From: Earliella scabrosa
Taxonomy: Eukaryota; Basidiomycota; Agaricomycetes; Polyporales; Polyporaceae
NCBI GenBank assembly: GCA_022605405.1
Contig: JABYQQ010000003.1
Coordinates: forward strand, 1,922,001-1,986,000
Reading direction: 5' to 3'
DNA length: 64,000 nucleotides
Both the position numbers and the translations under genes were made by a program. Positions 44,660 through 57,106 of the stretch are shown here, one piece after another (the stretch's first letter is position 1; each line of letters starts with the position of its first letter). Below the pieces are notes generated by a model. The model had not been told where the DNA came from, did no database searches, and was given only the letters and a program-made list of their open reading frames with translations.

Positions 44660-46330
44660 AAGCGCCTAGCCCGCTGTGGGCGCAGGCGGTGGGGAGGGGC
44701 ACCCGGAGCTGATGGAGGTGGCGAAGGCGGGATGCTGCCGAACAGCTGCTTCGCTAGTGTATTGCGCGCGGCGCTGGACGAGTCGGGCTCGTCCTCGCTG
44801 CTGTCGCCCTCGTCCTTCTCCCTGACTCTTGAAGAGGTTGTGACTCCGTTTAGTAGGGGGTGCAACCGGCGAAGACGCGTCACTCGATCCTTCCTTCATC
44901 TGAACGGATTTGTGGACTTAGCGGAGGAAGGCGGGCTTGTAACCGGGGGCGCAGGAGGGGCCGGGGGTGTTGCAGCTGGGGGCGCCGGTGCCAGAGTTGC
45001 TGAACCTGCTCTAACGAGCATACGACGGCGTGCCTCGCACGAAGGAGGCGATCGAACAGTGCTGGGGACGTGGGTGGGCGAGGCAGCGGCTCACGAGCGA
45101 CAGGCGGCGAGGACGGTCGTTATCGCGGTCCCGATTAGACCCGATTGCGCGAGTACGGCCGGTCGCGGTCGCGATCATAGTCACGGTCCTCGGTCGTCTC
45201 AGTCATACCCGGTCCTTAACCTGTCGTAGTCCCGGGCCGTGTTGTCCAGCTCACGCTTCATGTCGTCGAGATACGCAGCGCTTTCGCCCGCCGTCTGGAT
45301 CGATGACCTCAGCCTCACGTTCACCATCCCGAAATGCGGAGCGCTGAACGCACTCACGATCTAGCTTGAACTCGCGCGAGTTTGTACGAGGACCCAGTGG
45401 TGAAGATAGGACCGATGCCGTCAGCATGCACGGATTCACTATGTCAACCTTTAGCACGAACAACGTCAGCACCGTGTCCACACACCCACCAGACCAGTTC
45501 CGAGCACTCTCCACAAAGCCGGCTAATGTGAGCGTGAATCCTCTCTGGCAAGTCGTGACATAGTGCCGCGAGCGAGACGCCGCCGGTACTGTCAATGAAC
45601 TTGTGGCAGTGGCTTCTTTGCGACCGCCAGCTCCTGCTGGACAGGGAGCGCTCCCATTGGTACGATATCGGGCCAACATCTGGACCGGCAGGAGAACAGC
45701 GGCGGGTATCGTTCTTGATGATGCCTTCAAGACGTCCACTGAGGACTCGAGTTGCGGAAAAACACCTGGGTTTTCGTTGCCGCTGAGCTCTAGTGTATGA
45801 GTCAGGGATGTGAATGACATTGGCCCAGGCACGTACATACTGCGTTAGATGAGACCCATCGCGATGTGGAACTCGCTCAGATTCGGTTTGTCCCGATTAT
45901 CAACGTCGCCGAGAGCCCTGCGATCCCACATGAATGCAAGCTGCGCGAACACAAGACGGTAAGGTACGCACCATATCTTCGCGAGGTCGTTCCTCTCCAG
46001 CCCACTCTGTCCGAACACCTCAAGCGTCTGTGCAGCCCGTCCCCTGCTGGAGAGGGCCCAGTCTCCAGAGCATCCTCGAGGTCGCATTCCCGCGCTGGGC
46101 TTGATTGTGCTGTTGGAACGATGACCGGAGGTTGAAGCCACTCTGCTGCTGCTGGAACTGAGGCAGATTGGCGGTTGTTGTAAGGAGCGGACGTGTTGGC
46201 AGGAAGGAACATGTTCGTCATGATCTTTAGCCTCGGGGCTGCTGCGCGCTCAGAAACCCGGTCGTCCGCACAATTTGCTCAGGTTGCTGCTGCTGAATAC
46301 CGTCGGCTGAGGCTGCTGGAATCGTGGCCG
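44660..46330 (-). pseudogene. PAN1-like EH-domain protein pseudogene
   Basis: The minus strand holds pieces in the order of the endocytic actin regulator PAN1: an N-terminal TNMFLPANTSAPYNNRQ segment with Gln-rich remnants, an EH domain (QTLEVFGQSGLERNDLAKIW, a 54-nt intron, then ALGDVDNRDKPNLSEFHIAM GLI), an ESSVDVLK linker, an RSRHYV-type Arg block, an RDYDRDRDRPYS stretch (near 45160-45200) and a terminal Ser/Pro-rich region (SSDASSPVAPP; SAARNTLAKQLFGSIPPSP). PAN1 is normally over 1,000 residues with two EH domains and long coiled coils; here most of that is missing and frames shift repeatedly. A retained intron inside the EH domain argues against a processed copy. Confidence 0.65.
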
Positions 46331-48476
46331 TTGGCCGCCAAAACCTGTTTGGTGGGGGAAAATCTGCTGGCAGTGGAACTGCCGAGTAGGACAGAGTAGG
46401 ACTCACCGGGACGGAGCGCCCATTTCACCCCACGTGCAAGACGCGTGGCGGATGTCAATGGCATACCGCGCTGGCTAGTACGCGTTTCTCTGCGCTGCAT
46501 CAAATGGTGCATATGCATGGAACGGGATTACACACACTCGACGCGGCGTCCAAGAGCGGCGCGTCTGCAGTCGTTGAACCGGTCGTCCTCTGGGCGCATG
46601 TATGCATACTGATCCCTCTGGGCGTTCTCTCAAATGTCACAGCCGACGCACCTTCTCGCTCGTTCTATCTCGCGTCTCGGTGAGTCGATACATACCAATC
46701 TGATCTTATTAGCACTGACCACTCATGACCCTGGGGCCTGTACATGTATGCATGTCATACGTATGCTACTACACTCTCGTTCCAATTCCGTAGCCACGAT
46801 TTGGCGTACCGGTCGGTCCTCGCGCGCGAGTCAAACGGCCCACTGCAAGATCAAGCAGAATGTCATGTCGAGGTCCCGCTTACTCCACACTACACTCCAA
46901 AGATAACCTATCAAGGGGAGAAAGACGACGATCAACCCTGGACCGAGATGGACCGAGATGCTCCGTCTCGCGTCCCATCAATGACCGCTCTCATCCCGCC
47001 GTCTCTATTACGCTCTCTCCTTGCACTTCAGCTCCTCAGTCGCGCTGCGCCCGTGCTCTATCGATTCGGTATTAGCCCCCGACTGAAAGTCCGGTCACGC
47101 TCAACAGCGGAGGCCGACGCTCTCGCAACCCTCGCTTTGTCACGGCGTCCAATGCCTCGAGCTGCATGCGCCGCATTGCATTCACTTCTCATACTGCTTG
47201 CTAACTCATCTGCTAGTTCCTACCCCAGCCGTTCGAGCCGCCATACCCTCACGGTGCATCCGTCGCTCTTGACAGCCGCCTCCTTCAATCCTCCCCGCTG
47301 TCCGTCTGCCCACCGGCCATCAGAAAGCGAAGCGCGCGAAGTGCCGACTCCCGCTTCAAGTCCATGTCGGATCACGTATGCGCCGACAACGGATTACTTA
47401 GACGAGCACGTACCAGCGCACGCTACGCTCGACCGCCTCAGTCCATTGCCGCCCGCCCTCGTGCACGCATCCACTACAATCTGGATGGTTGACAAGTGCA
47501 CACATTAGCGACAGGCACCTCACTATTACGAACCCGGTAGGACGGACGAAGCTCTCGCCAGCACAACCTCTGTCAAGACTTGCCTCACAACCACTATGCC
47601 CACCGTGCTCCGTCCGTCCGCCGTACATGAGCCTACTACGGTGGTTGTCTTCAACGTCGACGCGATTTCGAAGGAGATGCACGAGACGCACGAGACGCAC
47701 GAGACGCACGACGCCGCCACGGTGAGGTGTCCTTGATAGCAGGTTAGCTACGCACGTCCGCCGTCTGGGCCTATGTCCTGCACACTGAGGGCTTGTCGGA
47801 CATTCACAGTATCATACCTACGCGCCGCGAATCCAGGTTCGATTGCGAAGCACAAGACCGACCGTCTCAGGGTTCGTTGCTACGGCCGAGCATCGATCTG
47901 TCCGTCGCGGGCCCTTCATTTCTCAGCCGTTCTCTCGCGCAGTGTTGGGTTACGCCTCCCTGACAGAAACCACTCCATCAGCTCTACCTTATGCACAAAC
48001 TGATATGCGAATTCGGCATGTCGCTATCATGGATAAGATATTGATATTTCGCTACCTCGCCTTCGACTCCCCTGCTTGAACTCTCCGGGTCCACTCTGAT
48101 CGCTAATCGTGGTGGGCATGATATACCCACGACGTTCAAGCTTGTACAAGGATGCTATTCTGCTTTCGGAACCCCCTACCAGTCCACAAATTAGCTCGTA
48201 GACACCCTCGCTCGGAGTAGGATAGTGTGGCGCGGTCCGTAACTAGAGGAACGTCAGGTGTCCACAGTCGTATTCAGGATGGGCCTACTAGTTTTGGGGG
48301 CCTTGTTCATTTCAGCTGATCGGGGTGTATAGGGCCGAGATTGACGTGTGCGATAAGACAATGCAACAAGTCTCGGAGTGGCACGGTAGGATCTTTTGTC
48401 CGGCTGTTGACCATCGCCACCGTCTCTCTCTTCCTGCACGCCTGCACGCCTCTCGTTGCTGTCGATACCGTCGAAT
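46331..48476. other. long intergenic, no supported gene
   Basis: The longest frame (plus, 46744-47508, 254 codons) is Ser/Ala/Pro-rich with no domain, no intron signals and a weak start, so I do not call it. A 9-bp microsatellite lies at 47680-47711. Confidence 0.4.
47680..47711. repeat. 9-bp microsatellite (CACGAGACG)
   Basis: Three and a half tandem copies of CACGAGACG in intergenic DNA. Confidence 0.8.
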
Positions 48477-49929
48477 ATGTCCTACCTGGATGCTGAAGAT
48501 GCGGTCAACAGAGCTATCGCGCGGGAAGATGAAGTTCGTGCCGTTGGTACAGCCATGGACGATGCACTCATGCTGTGAGTTTCTTTGTCCTTTTCCTCAG
48601 CCTAGTCTCTCAGATGTACCCACAACCTAGTATGTGCAATATCTTCAATCTGCCAGCCGACACTGCTCAGTGGAGTGGAACGCTTGCTTCCCGTCTCGAA
48701 GATCAAAATCTTTGTCACACCGAGGATGTCGTCTACCTCCTACGACTCAACTCGCATGACTTGCGGATGTTTCATGCTCGTCCTCCGAGAAAGAAACTCG
48801 GTTCGCTGCACAGCCCGGTTACCGTTGAGGAGGAATCTGAGACCGTCTGTGGGACCCACCCAGATCATGAGGGTTCTGGTCTGTCGTCATTGCTGTCCAA
48901 CTGGTACATACTTCAACTTACCGTGTTGATCATTCGCAGGCAGTAAAACTATCCCTTGTGCCACGACAAAGTTAGTGTCGCTTATGACTCAGGCTATGAA
49001 AAGTACCATCGAGGCCAAGTCTCTGCAAGCTGAGGTATGCTAAGCTCGCTGTGAACTTACCGCAACCTGACAAGTATCAAGCTTGACCGCCTCGAGCGCG
49101 GTCTTCGGGCAAGCCCTGCGCTTGCTGCTACAGACATCGTTCTGATTCGCAGCAACAAACCCACGGCTAGTTGTATCGAAAAGCTGCACAGCAACGTGGC
49201 TCAGGCTTCGGCCACGTTTAGACGTTACAAAGATTGCTTTTACTTACTTTCGGACGAGGTGAGTACCAGGCCGTAGTTCGTGAGGCCTGTATGCTCACCA
49301 ACCTGTTTAGGGCGAGCTTGAGAAATGCATCAAGAATGTGCGCGCCCGGGCCATACCGGCGCGAGCTTGGATCCGCGACGTCAAGCCACAAATTGAGATT
49401 CTCCGTCGGTTGGAAATACAGCGCGAAGCAACCATGAGTAAAGCTAGCATGATTGGGGAAGACCTTGCCATCACCTGGTTTTCTTCGCCGGAAGGTAGAG
49501 TACGCAGGGCAGTGTACGACAAGGAAGTAGCGAAATTCCGTCCGCTCCTGAGTCGCATCAGGAAGCAAGAGAAGGAGCAGACGGAGGCGCTACTGAAGCT
49601 GAAGGTAAGCACATCCTGCATCGTCTGCTTTCAAATTCCCATCGCCTCTGTTGTTGTAGGAGCTGCACCAGCTTGCGCTCGCTGGCGAGGAGACAGTGCC
49701 GGTAGCCAGTGATGGCACCAAGGAGGTCACTCTCCTGACGCTAGTGACCGCCTTTGAAACCTACGGTCAGTTGACCGACTGTTGCCGAGAGATCATTGAG
49801 GTTCGTACCCGCTCAGCAGCATAGCAGCGCATTGTAACTAATTCGTCATATCAGGCATCTCAGCCTATCATTCGTACCCTGAGAGAGTACATTGACATGC
49901 TTAGACTGACAAGCGGTGTTCATCTTTAA
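48477..49929 (+). CDS. helix-rich orphan, seven exons
   Basis: Exons 48477-48574, 48631-48872, 48940-49034, 49082-49258, 49311-49604, 49660-49800 and 49855-49929 total 1,122 nt, giving 373 residues; all joins keep phase. The protein begins MSYLDAEDAVNRAIAREDEV and is almost all predicted helix with heptad-like patterns (TKLVSLMTQAMKSTIEAKSL; LDRLERGLRASPALAATDI; ILRRLEIQREATMSKASMIG). It ends IIRTLREYIDMLRL. No membrane segment or enzyme motif is present. The opening DAV-R-x-x-x-x-E-D pattern resembles the start of the 54.9-kb gene. The second exon is the least helical and least certain. A coiled-coil or helical-bundle adaptor is possible; I assign no function. Confidence 0.65.
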
Positions 49930-51509
49930 GCACGTGTCGAGCATACAACATAACATATCTTGTAGTTGTCATAACCAAGTCTGCTTAGTGCTGCGAAGCT
50001 GACACGGCCGAGTTTCTCGCACTCTTCAGGAGAACGCCCCAGTCTAGACAGACCGTACGCATCCAAAGGTATTGCAGGGTCTCTGAATTCCCTGCACGCA
50101 CTTTCTGCCGTTGATGACTTGCTCGTGGTATCGATGCGGTACGGTATGAGGAGCCTCGCATTGGCAGAGTTCTTGTGCGAGCAGCTACTTCATGATGATG
50201 GTCGAGGAAGAAGTAGCTCAACGAATCTCGTAACCGTCGGCCCACGTAGACAGATCTTGGGGTCGGCGGCTGTGTCAAGTTCGACTAGAAGTTGCGCCAG
50301 CAGTGTCTTACTGTAGACTTACGGTCCTGGTCAGCACAATACGCGTGGAGATTGAGTGGACAATCGACGAGCACGTCCTCTCTTACCACTAGATATGCCT
50401 GCGCAACCATGATCAGCAGCACCGGTGTGTCTCACCGCACCTGACCACCTACCGCCAAACGCGGTCAGTTCGTCGCGACGCTATCCCGAGCTCCTTGTAC
50501 ATGCTGACAGCGACCACAGCTAGCTGTGTGGTGATGTCGGATGAGGAGCGCTTGGGCGGCCGGGCCGGCGACTGCCACGTCGTTCGGCGCTCCGCGTCTT
50601 CCTTGACTCCTCCATCTCGGCCTGCCAATATTCTGCTTCCTCTTCACTAGTGCTCACTGTCACTGATCATGAATCTCGTGAATCTATCCCCGTGCCTCGC
50701 CTACCATGTACCATCGTCACGGAAAGCGGACTATCCTTCATTCCTCCGACGAACTGCGCCCGGTCTCCAGGCGACGATGTAACCCGGACCCGAACACGAA
50801 GGGAAGGGCTGGATCGTTTGGACAGCCTAAATCCATCCAGCGTTCTCGCTCTCGTCCCTCTCGACAGTGCATGTACTTACCTCCTGACCCGGAGCTCTAC
50901 CCCATGCTCCTGCGGCACATCAGGCGCCTCGTCGAGCTCGGCGATTCCATCTCGGACGCGAACAACTGGAAGCCCTGTCTGGAGACGTTCCTGAGAGGAT
51001 GGGACCCGGCGTACTGCTACAAGTGTGCGCGCTCTGCGTCGAGAGTGCGACTCGCGGATGTAGCGGTAGCAGCTATTTGCAATATGGACGGACCGGCGCG
51101 CGGGTGGGCCGTTTGGCGTGGTGTCCGCGCGTCTTGCGTTGGAAGTTGAAAGGTGGGGTACCGTCGAGAAGTACTGGGAATCGAGCCTCGAGAGCGCGGA
51201 CAAGAGCTGTACTTTACCCTTCGATTGATTGGTATGCCTTCCTCCGCCTGATGACAGTGAAAGGGGAGCTGATTCCAGCTGTGCATGGTCAATGGTGCCC
51301 TGGCTTAACCATCAGACTTTGCCTGTGTACACGGCGTCCCTCGATTCGAATGTGGTCAATTGAAGGTTGAAATATGCTGCACGGCCTCATCAACGAGGTT
51401 TTCTCATCAACTTGTCTTGCAAACGACTAAGTCAACATTGAGTAATGCCTTCTCCCATCCAGTGACATGTTCTTCTCCTCTCTCTCAGACTGGCATCGCC
51501 CCACCACCA
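49930..51509. other. intergenic with a possible coding fragment
   Basis: A plus frame at 50706-51149 contains a natural-looking stretch (PPDPELYPMLLRHIRRLVEL, then NNWKPCLETFLRGWDPAYC) but no start or exon chain could be built. It may be another decayed gene. Confidence 0.35.
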
Positions 51510-52905
51510 TGCCTACGACTGCTACGTCCACCACTACGACCACGAATCGAGAACGTCGTCTAAATCCGCCACGGAAGAGCCGCAGAAGCGACCATCGCCG
51601 TCTCTGTCGATCTCCAAGACGCTCTCGACGGCGACAGTCGCGATACACTGTACCTCATAGCGGAGAGCCTGGAGAAGGACTTTCCCGTGCGCCCTTCTAC
51701 GGATCGGATCCGACCTGTACAACCTGCCACGATTTGGACTGGGTATGAATATCATTTTTGGGCTTTACAAGAAGCTGACGGATTGAACTGTATGCAGCCA
51801 TCACGAACGCATAGTACTGCCAGCCGCAGTGAGTCATAATCGGACAGGAGGGATGTTGGAATACCTTGCATCTGACACCGCGTACCTATTCCACAGACTT
51901 TGGCGCGACGTACCATGACGGCTCGACCATTCCGACCCTATTCCAGGCAGGCTGTGTCGTGGAGCTTGCATACTTCCGACGCATTTCTCAACATCGTCGT
52001 GACAGTTATGCCGTCGGCCTCCTGTGCATATGCCCTCTGGGCGATCTCGTGCGTCGCCGTCCCCTCATCCTCCTTACCTTCTCTGCTTCCCATACCATGG
52101 GCCTCCCGGTGACTTCGAGTCTGCCCGTCTTCGACGCCCCGTTCCTCCTCGTCGGCATCTGCAGCGGCGTCTCCCAAGTCCTGATGCCTGATGCCACTCT
52201 CGGTTCACCTCGCCCTTCCCCAACGACGTGCGCCCTGCCTCTCGATCCTGGTCGCGGGGCCACCGTCCGCCTGATGCACCCTAGTATGCATCCCCGCGGG
52301 AGTGCAATACGCCCTTTTCGCGGCGCTCCATAGGGGCTTCCCGGACTACCTACACAAGAACCGGTGCGAGACGTATTGGGGCATCCAGCGGAGCATGGCG
52401 AAGTATGCTCTTCCAGGCGGTCCTCAGCATCCATTAGTGCGCGTGCATCATCGAAATTGACATGTACGCCATGCTGGCGGGGAGTGTCGAGCAGCTCGTG
52501 ATCTACGTTGCACAGACAGGTGCTGAGGTGGGGTCGGGGCACGTCGCCTTCGCGCGCTGCCGTCTTCGTCAGCATCGACATTGATCCCTGGCCTCGGCTC
52601 CAGACGGTCTCGCTCCGACCGCGGTGCTCAGGATCGACGCGTAAGTGCGCTTGCGTGTCAACCCAGTGCTCATTCTCTCGGTGCGTCTCACCGTCCCGTA
52701 CTTGGTCAGTATGTAGGCTGACTCGCGACTTGCGATGTACATCTGCTGATTGGATAGATGATGTGGTCCAAGGTGTTCACGCAGTATGGGCGGCGCGCGG
52801 TCACAACGTTGAACGTGGGGCTTGAGGGCGGTGTGCACAATTCGTCGATTCCGCGCGCCTGTCCCCGGTGGGCGATCAAGAAGTACTCGTTGCGCCATTG
52901 GTCAC
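51510..52905 (+). pseudogene. major facilitator superfamily transporter pseudogene
   Basis: Plus-strand pieces follow the order of a fungal MFS transporter. They are an N-terminal MPTTATSTTTTTNRE exon, an RFGLGMNIIFGLY-like block, the first loop with FGATYHDGSTIPTLFQAG, the conserved cytoplasmic loop motif CPLGDLVRRRPLILL, helices with FLLVGICSGVSQVLMP, the mid-loop FPDYLHKNRCETYWGIQRSM, a late VNPVLILS helix, and the terminal KVFTQYGRRAVTTLNVGL with CPRWAIKKYSLRHW. The GDLVRRRP motif is the hallmark of the family. Multiple stops and frame changes (52220-52330, 52530-52760) show that it is dead. The substrate cannot be inferred. Confidence 0.75.
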
Positions 52906-54929
52906 CGCTGGAGGGTTGGGTAGACGTCCGCGCCGTGTGGGTTGCATCTGGCCTTGATGGTCTTGCAGAAGTGCGCCTCGTCGTCCTCTGCCCCCCCGAG
53001 CCGCCCTCGAATCACCACGCGATGACCTTGTCCAGCGTTCCCGTCGCCTGCTCCACCTCCGTCGTCTGCTCGGTCATCCCGAAGGACCGGTAGTTGGCGT
53101 AGTCGGTCGGTGCGGGTTGTGAGGGCGCATGACGAGGGAGAGGTCGGCAGCGAAGAAGCGCAAGGAGGTCTGCGCGCATCTGCCTGATGGCGGGCGGAGG
53201 CGTACAGGCCAGTATGTCGAGTTCAAATTCGTCTCTGACCACGGAATGAAGGTTAGGTTGATTGAGCTGGGGGCAGATCAATCTCATTCTGATGAGCTTG
53301 TTCCGGCACAATGGGAGTACGTTAGTGAGCTTGGAGCGGACGCGGAGAGCAAGCGTTGAGGACGCTTCGAAAAAATGTGAGTCCCTTATTGGCTTCATGC
53401 GCCAGATTGGCTGATCGGCGCATTCTCAGAGATGTGTACGTATAAGGTGGTAGTAAATATGCACGCTGTCAACTGTCCTTCCCCAATGTCCTCTCACGTA
53501 TGCTGCCCGTGCGACCGTCACCATGAAGCGACGTCAACGTCATTCCTTCACCCACTACGTTCTCATCACGCACTGCGTCGTGCCTCAGCTCCGGTCGCTA
53601 CTTCACCTATCGCGCCAGTCCCATCAGCACGACGTTCATGGTGCGCGCATCTCATCGGTTTGTCGCGGCGGCATTACCCAGAGCGTACTTCCTTCCTCAT
53701 TTCCGTATGCAGAGACGTCCTGTCTTTCCTACGTTGGCCCTTTTGTCCTTAGAACCCACTCGCATGCTCTCCGGCGACGATGAAGTCATGACATCCGCTG
53801 GAGCTGATGAAGAGGGTCGGTTCTACCGTACGTTAACCTCTTGCTGTGTTCTGAACCACCGCGAACTACATTACGGAACACGACAGCGATCCATAGACGG
53901 GATCCCCGACGAGCGAGAAGACTAGCGATGAAGGCACTGCTCGAACAGGATCTCGAATCCCAACGTCAACAGCTGCCTCGTCCCTGTCCATGGATCAGAC
54001 TTCGTGGCGCTTCGCTCGAACCGCCTGCCCCGTCCTCCATCCTCAATCGCCGTCCTCCCTCTCCCCGGCCCAAGACAAGACACCGGGATGCAAGCATGCA
54101 AAATCGTCGAACTAAAGGCACCCTAATCGGAAGGGCATGCGAGCCAACGAGGACGACACCAACTTTGAGCTGGTCGTAAGATCCCGAGGAGCAGAAGGGC
54201 AGCATCTACTCGTACTTGGTTACAGGTTGGCTTCCATCTCTTCACGGTCATATGGTTGGACTGAAGAATAATTCTAGTGGTTTGGTTCGCGGGTAGTAAC
54301 CTACGCCTCGCCTGGCACTTCGGACAGGATGTTGGCAAATTCCACGGTTCTGTATGGCTTTGCACTACATTGCTTACGCATTGTAGATCGTCCGTTGCTT
54401 TCAATACGGTTCCCTCGACATCATGGTGCAGGTTGGTGGGTATGTCACTGGCTTAAGCACGCCGACTTTCCCTCGCGGACCCTGATTTTCAGTCAATAAT
54501 CAGGACTCCATCCAAGCATACCGTATTCAGCTTCAGCAGCACCATAGCCATTCGTAACATTCGTCCACAAATTCTAGAGGAAAGAGTCCCGGGCTGAGAC
54601 GTACGCATGCTTGAACGGGATCCTCGCCATCGGACCGCCAAGATGAACTCCATTTGGTTGACTACAGGCTCCAGCCCTGGTCCGGCTTTCGCTGCGCTAC
54701 GGTCGCTTCATCCTCAACCTTGCTACATACCGAGCTTGAAGCCATGTCTGCTTGTAGCTATATCCTAGTCGACCTGATGCGGCTCGCCTACACTCTCGGT
54801 CTCTGGCACGGTGCACCCCACGAGGCGTCTAAGCCACGTTAGCCAGTGGCACAAATCGATTGGCTTGCGCACGTCTCTCCTCCTCTCATTCTTTCGTGTC
54901 ACTCTACCCACCGATATTTTGACACTATC
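52906..54929. other. intergenic with short coding-like fragments
   Basis: On the minus strand a fragment near 52925-53010 reads EDDEAHFCKTIKARCNPHGA. On the plus strand a possible small gene starts at 53764 (MLSGDDEVMTSAGADEEGRF) with a GTACGT donor, and a coding-like block (GMRANEDDTNFELVVRSRGA) lies near 54135-54230. I could not join them in one phase-consistent model. Confidence 0.35.
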
Positions 54930-56198
54930 ATGGCTCTACCCCGGCCGCAACTTGTGTCCCTTTCCGACGCGGTTGAGCGACTGCACGAGGTTGAAGACGA
55001 GCTTCATCAGGAGGCGGGCCGAGGTGAGAAAGAGCTCGACAAGTGCGTCTCTACAGTTAAGCTCAGACCGTTGCAATCTCGCTGATAGTTTCACAGAGTC
55101 CAAGGCCGCTTAGCCCTCATCGAATCACCGGATGTCGCCCTCAAGCCCTTCGCTGCTCGAGCATCCGCCGTGAACAAAGAACATCGCTTCGCAGTCAAGC
55201 AGACCATTTCCAACTCTCGGCTCTTTCTAGGCTGGTTATACGGCACGCTGTTGCGTCGTAGAAGCCCACTCCAGGATCTTGAATCAGCAATCGATCAGAT
55301 GTCTCGGACTTGCAGACTAGCGTCGCGTCTTCTGGTGCAAGTACGTTGCTGTGCCACCCACTATGCGACACTGCGACCTGACCCTTCGTTAGGTGGAAGC
55401 GCAATACGAGCAGCAAATTCGACTAGACGCTGCCATCTCTCAACGTCCACGTCTTGTTCGACAGTCTTTAGACGGTGTCGCTAGCATTATGGAAGAGCTC
55501 AGCGACGAAGCGAACACTATCCGCACTCAGTTCGCCGGCTGGCGGGCCAGGTTCATGATCGTCTTTGATCCGGTGTGTCCCGCCCGTGCTTCCCTGATGC
55601 TTGGTCTTATTCTCGTGTGCTTTCCAGCAATCCCACAGGCGTGCCAAGGCCTGGATCAATGAGCAGAAAATCAACAGGCGTACTCTCGAGATCAGAGCTG
55701 CCCCCTTGTTTGAACGTGTTGTCACTCTGTGCGAGCAGAGGAAGCGGTTGGTCTCCGATATTGAGGTCCTCTCAAATGCGTATGCAAGGAAGTGGTCCAG
55801 GCAGAGGCTTAACCGCGTCCCCGTGTCCGACCTGCAATCAGTGTTGGACAAGTTTGAAGGTTACCGGACACGGATCGCTACAAACGTCCAACAGCAGGGC
55901 GTCGCCCTAGAAGAAATTCAAGTACGTCTTGCATCTTTGTCGATGCCCTGAAAGCTCATCTGCCCCCTCAGGATATCTTGCGCCTTGCCGGCAACTCTCC
56001 CGCGTTTCTTCCTGGGGAAAATGGGGAAGAGATTCCTGTCGCGGAGCTTCGCAACATCACACCGTGCTTTGAGAAATTGAGATTCCGTACCGCGAGGGCA
56101 ACGAAGGTGTGTAGCCGGGGCAAAATTCTCGAATATTGCTGACCACGGTCCAGGTCGCCTCTTCTGTTGTCAGTGACCTTCAGAATGTGCGTTTCTGA
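54930..56198 (+). CDS. helix-rich orphan, six exons
   Basis: Exons 54930-55042, 55097-55340, 55393-55572, 55628-55921, 55972-56106 and 56154-56198 total 1,011 nt, giving 336 residues in consistent phase; introns are 47-55 nt. It begins MALPRPQLVSLSDAVERLHE and is nearly all helix (LQDLESAIDQMSRTCRLASR; GVASIMEELSDEANTIRTQF; RVVTLCEQRKRLVSDIEVLS), ending VSDLQNVRF. There is no signal peptide, membrane segment or catalytic motif. Size, exon number and composition parallel the gene at 48.5 kb, 5 kb upstream on the same strand with a dead transporter between; they may be ancient duplicates or members of a loose helical-bundle family. Confidence 0.75.
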
Positions 56199-57106
56199 GC
56201 GAGGCCCTCAGTTCAAAATCGTCCCGAGCTTCTGTTTCTGCACACGTCACCCTCACTGCTCTGATCGCTACTGTTCCAATCACATATGCCCCTAACTCTG
56301 AACGTTATTCTTCGTGATCCATGCTCTATGATCTATGCTCTTTGCTGTATGCCCCTTGCCGCTGCGTCCTCGTCTACCTGGCTACTAGGATACGTATATA
56401 TGCATGCTACCAACACAATCTCGAGATGCCGCAGATCGGAGACTGAGACTACTAGAAGTACGCTAGCATCTATCTCCGACATACTACTATGCCCAGTGTC
56501 AGAAAGTACAGTACTTAGCGTAGAACGAGGACGACGAGCCACGCTCGCGTCCACCTGTATTTATAGGCTACCGTACTATACATGAATAGAAAGCTTCGAG
56601 TACTATCTACTAATGTCCTGTCGGTACTACCAGCCTGCTCACGTCAGCGCGCCTTGGCCAAGAGTGGACACGGCGGGCGCTGACGTCACTTCCTAGCGAG
56701 CCGTAGCTCGGAGGCGCATTGTCCCCGAGCGCTACGCGCTGCGCCTTCCAACACCCAGAAGGAATTATTAATCCGTATCCGTACACGACGGTGGATGCTG
56801 CATTGCAGTTGTAGAGCTGCTTAGGGTACGTCAGGGTCCCCCGTTGACTTCGTAGAAGTTACTCCCGCTTGCTCATTGTAGATAACCTCGGCGTTGGACG
56901 TCGGCGGGGACAAAGGATCCGGGTATCAACTCAGACGGTAAGGCCGGTGGATTCAGTCGGTTTGGCTAACTTCTGTTTTGTCTTCTACCAGTCGGTAGTA
57001 GACAATGGAACGCTGAAATCATCAACTTTCGAACCTCAACTTATAAGACTCGCAATTTCCCCCCTCACACTGCCTTGCTCTACCAGCTTCGCCCCTCATC
57101 GATACC
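56199..57106. other. intergenic with an inverted repeat
   Basis: It contains an imperfect inverted repeat (ACGTCAGCGCGCC and GGGCGCTGACGTC arms, 56642-56693) whose outer part includes TGACGTCA-like CRE sequence. No gene was seen. Confidence 0.45.

Noticed and set aside
46744..47508. 254-codon plus frame
   Set aside because: No domain, no intron signals, biased Ser/Ala/Pro composition and no flanking gene context.
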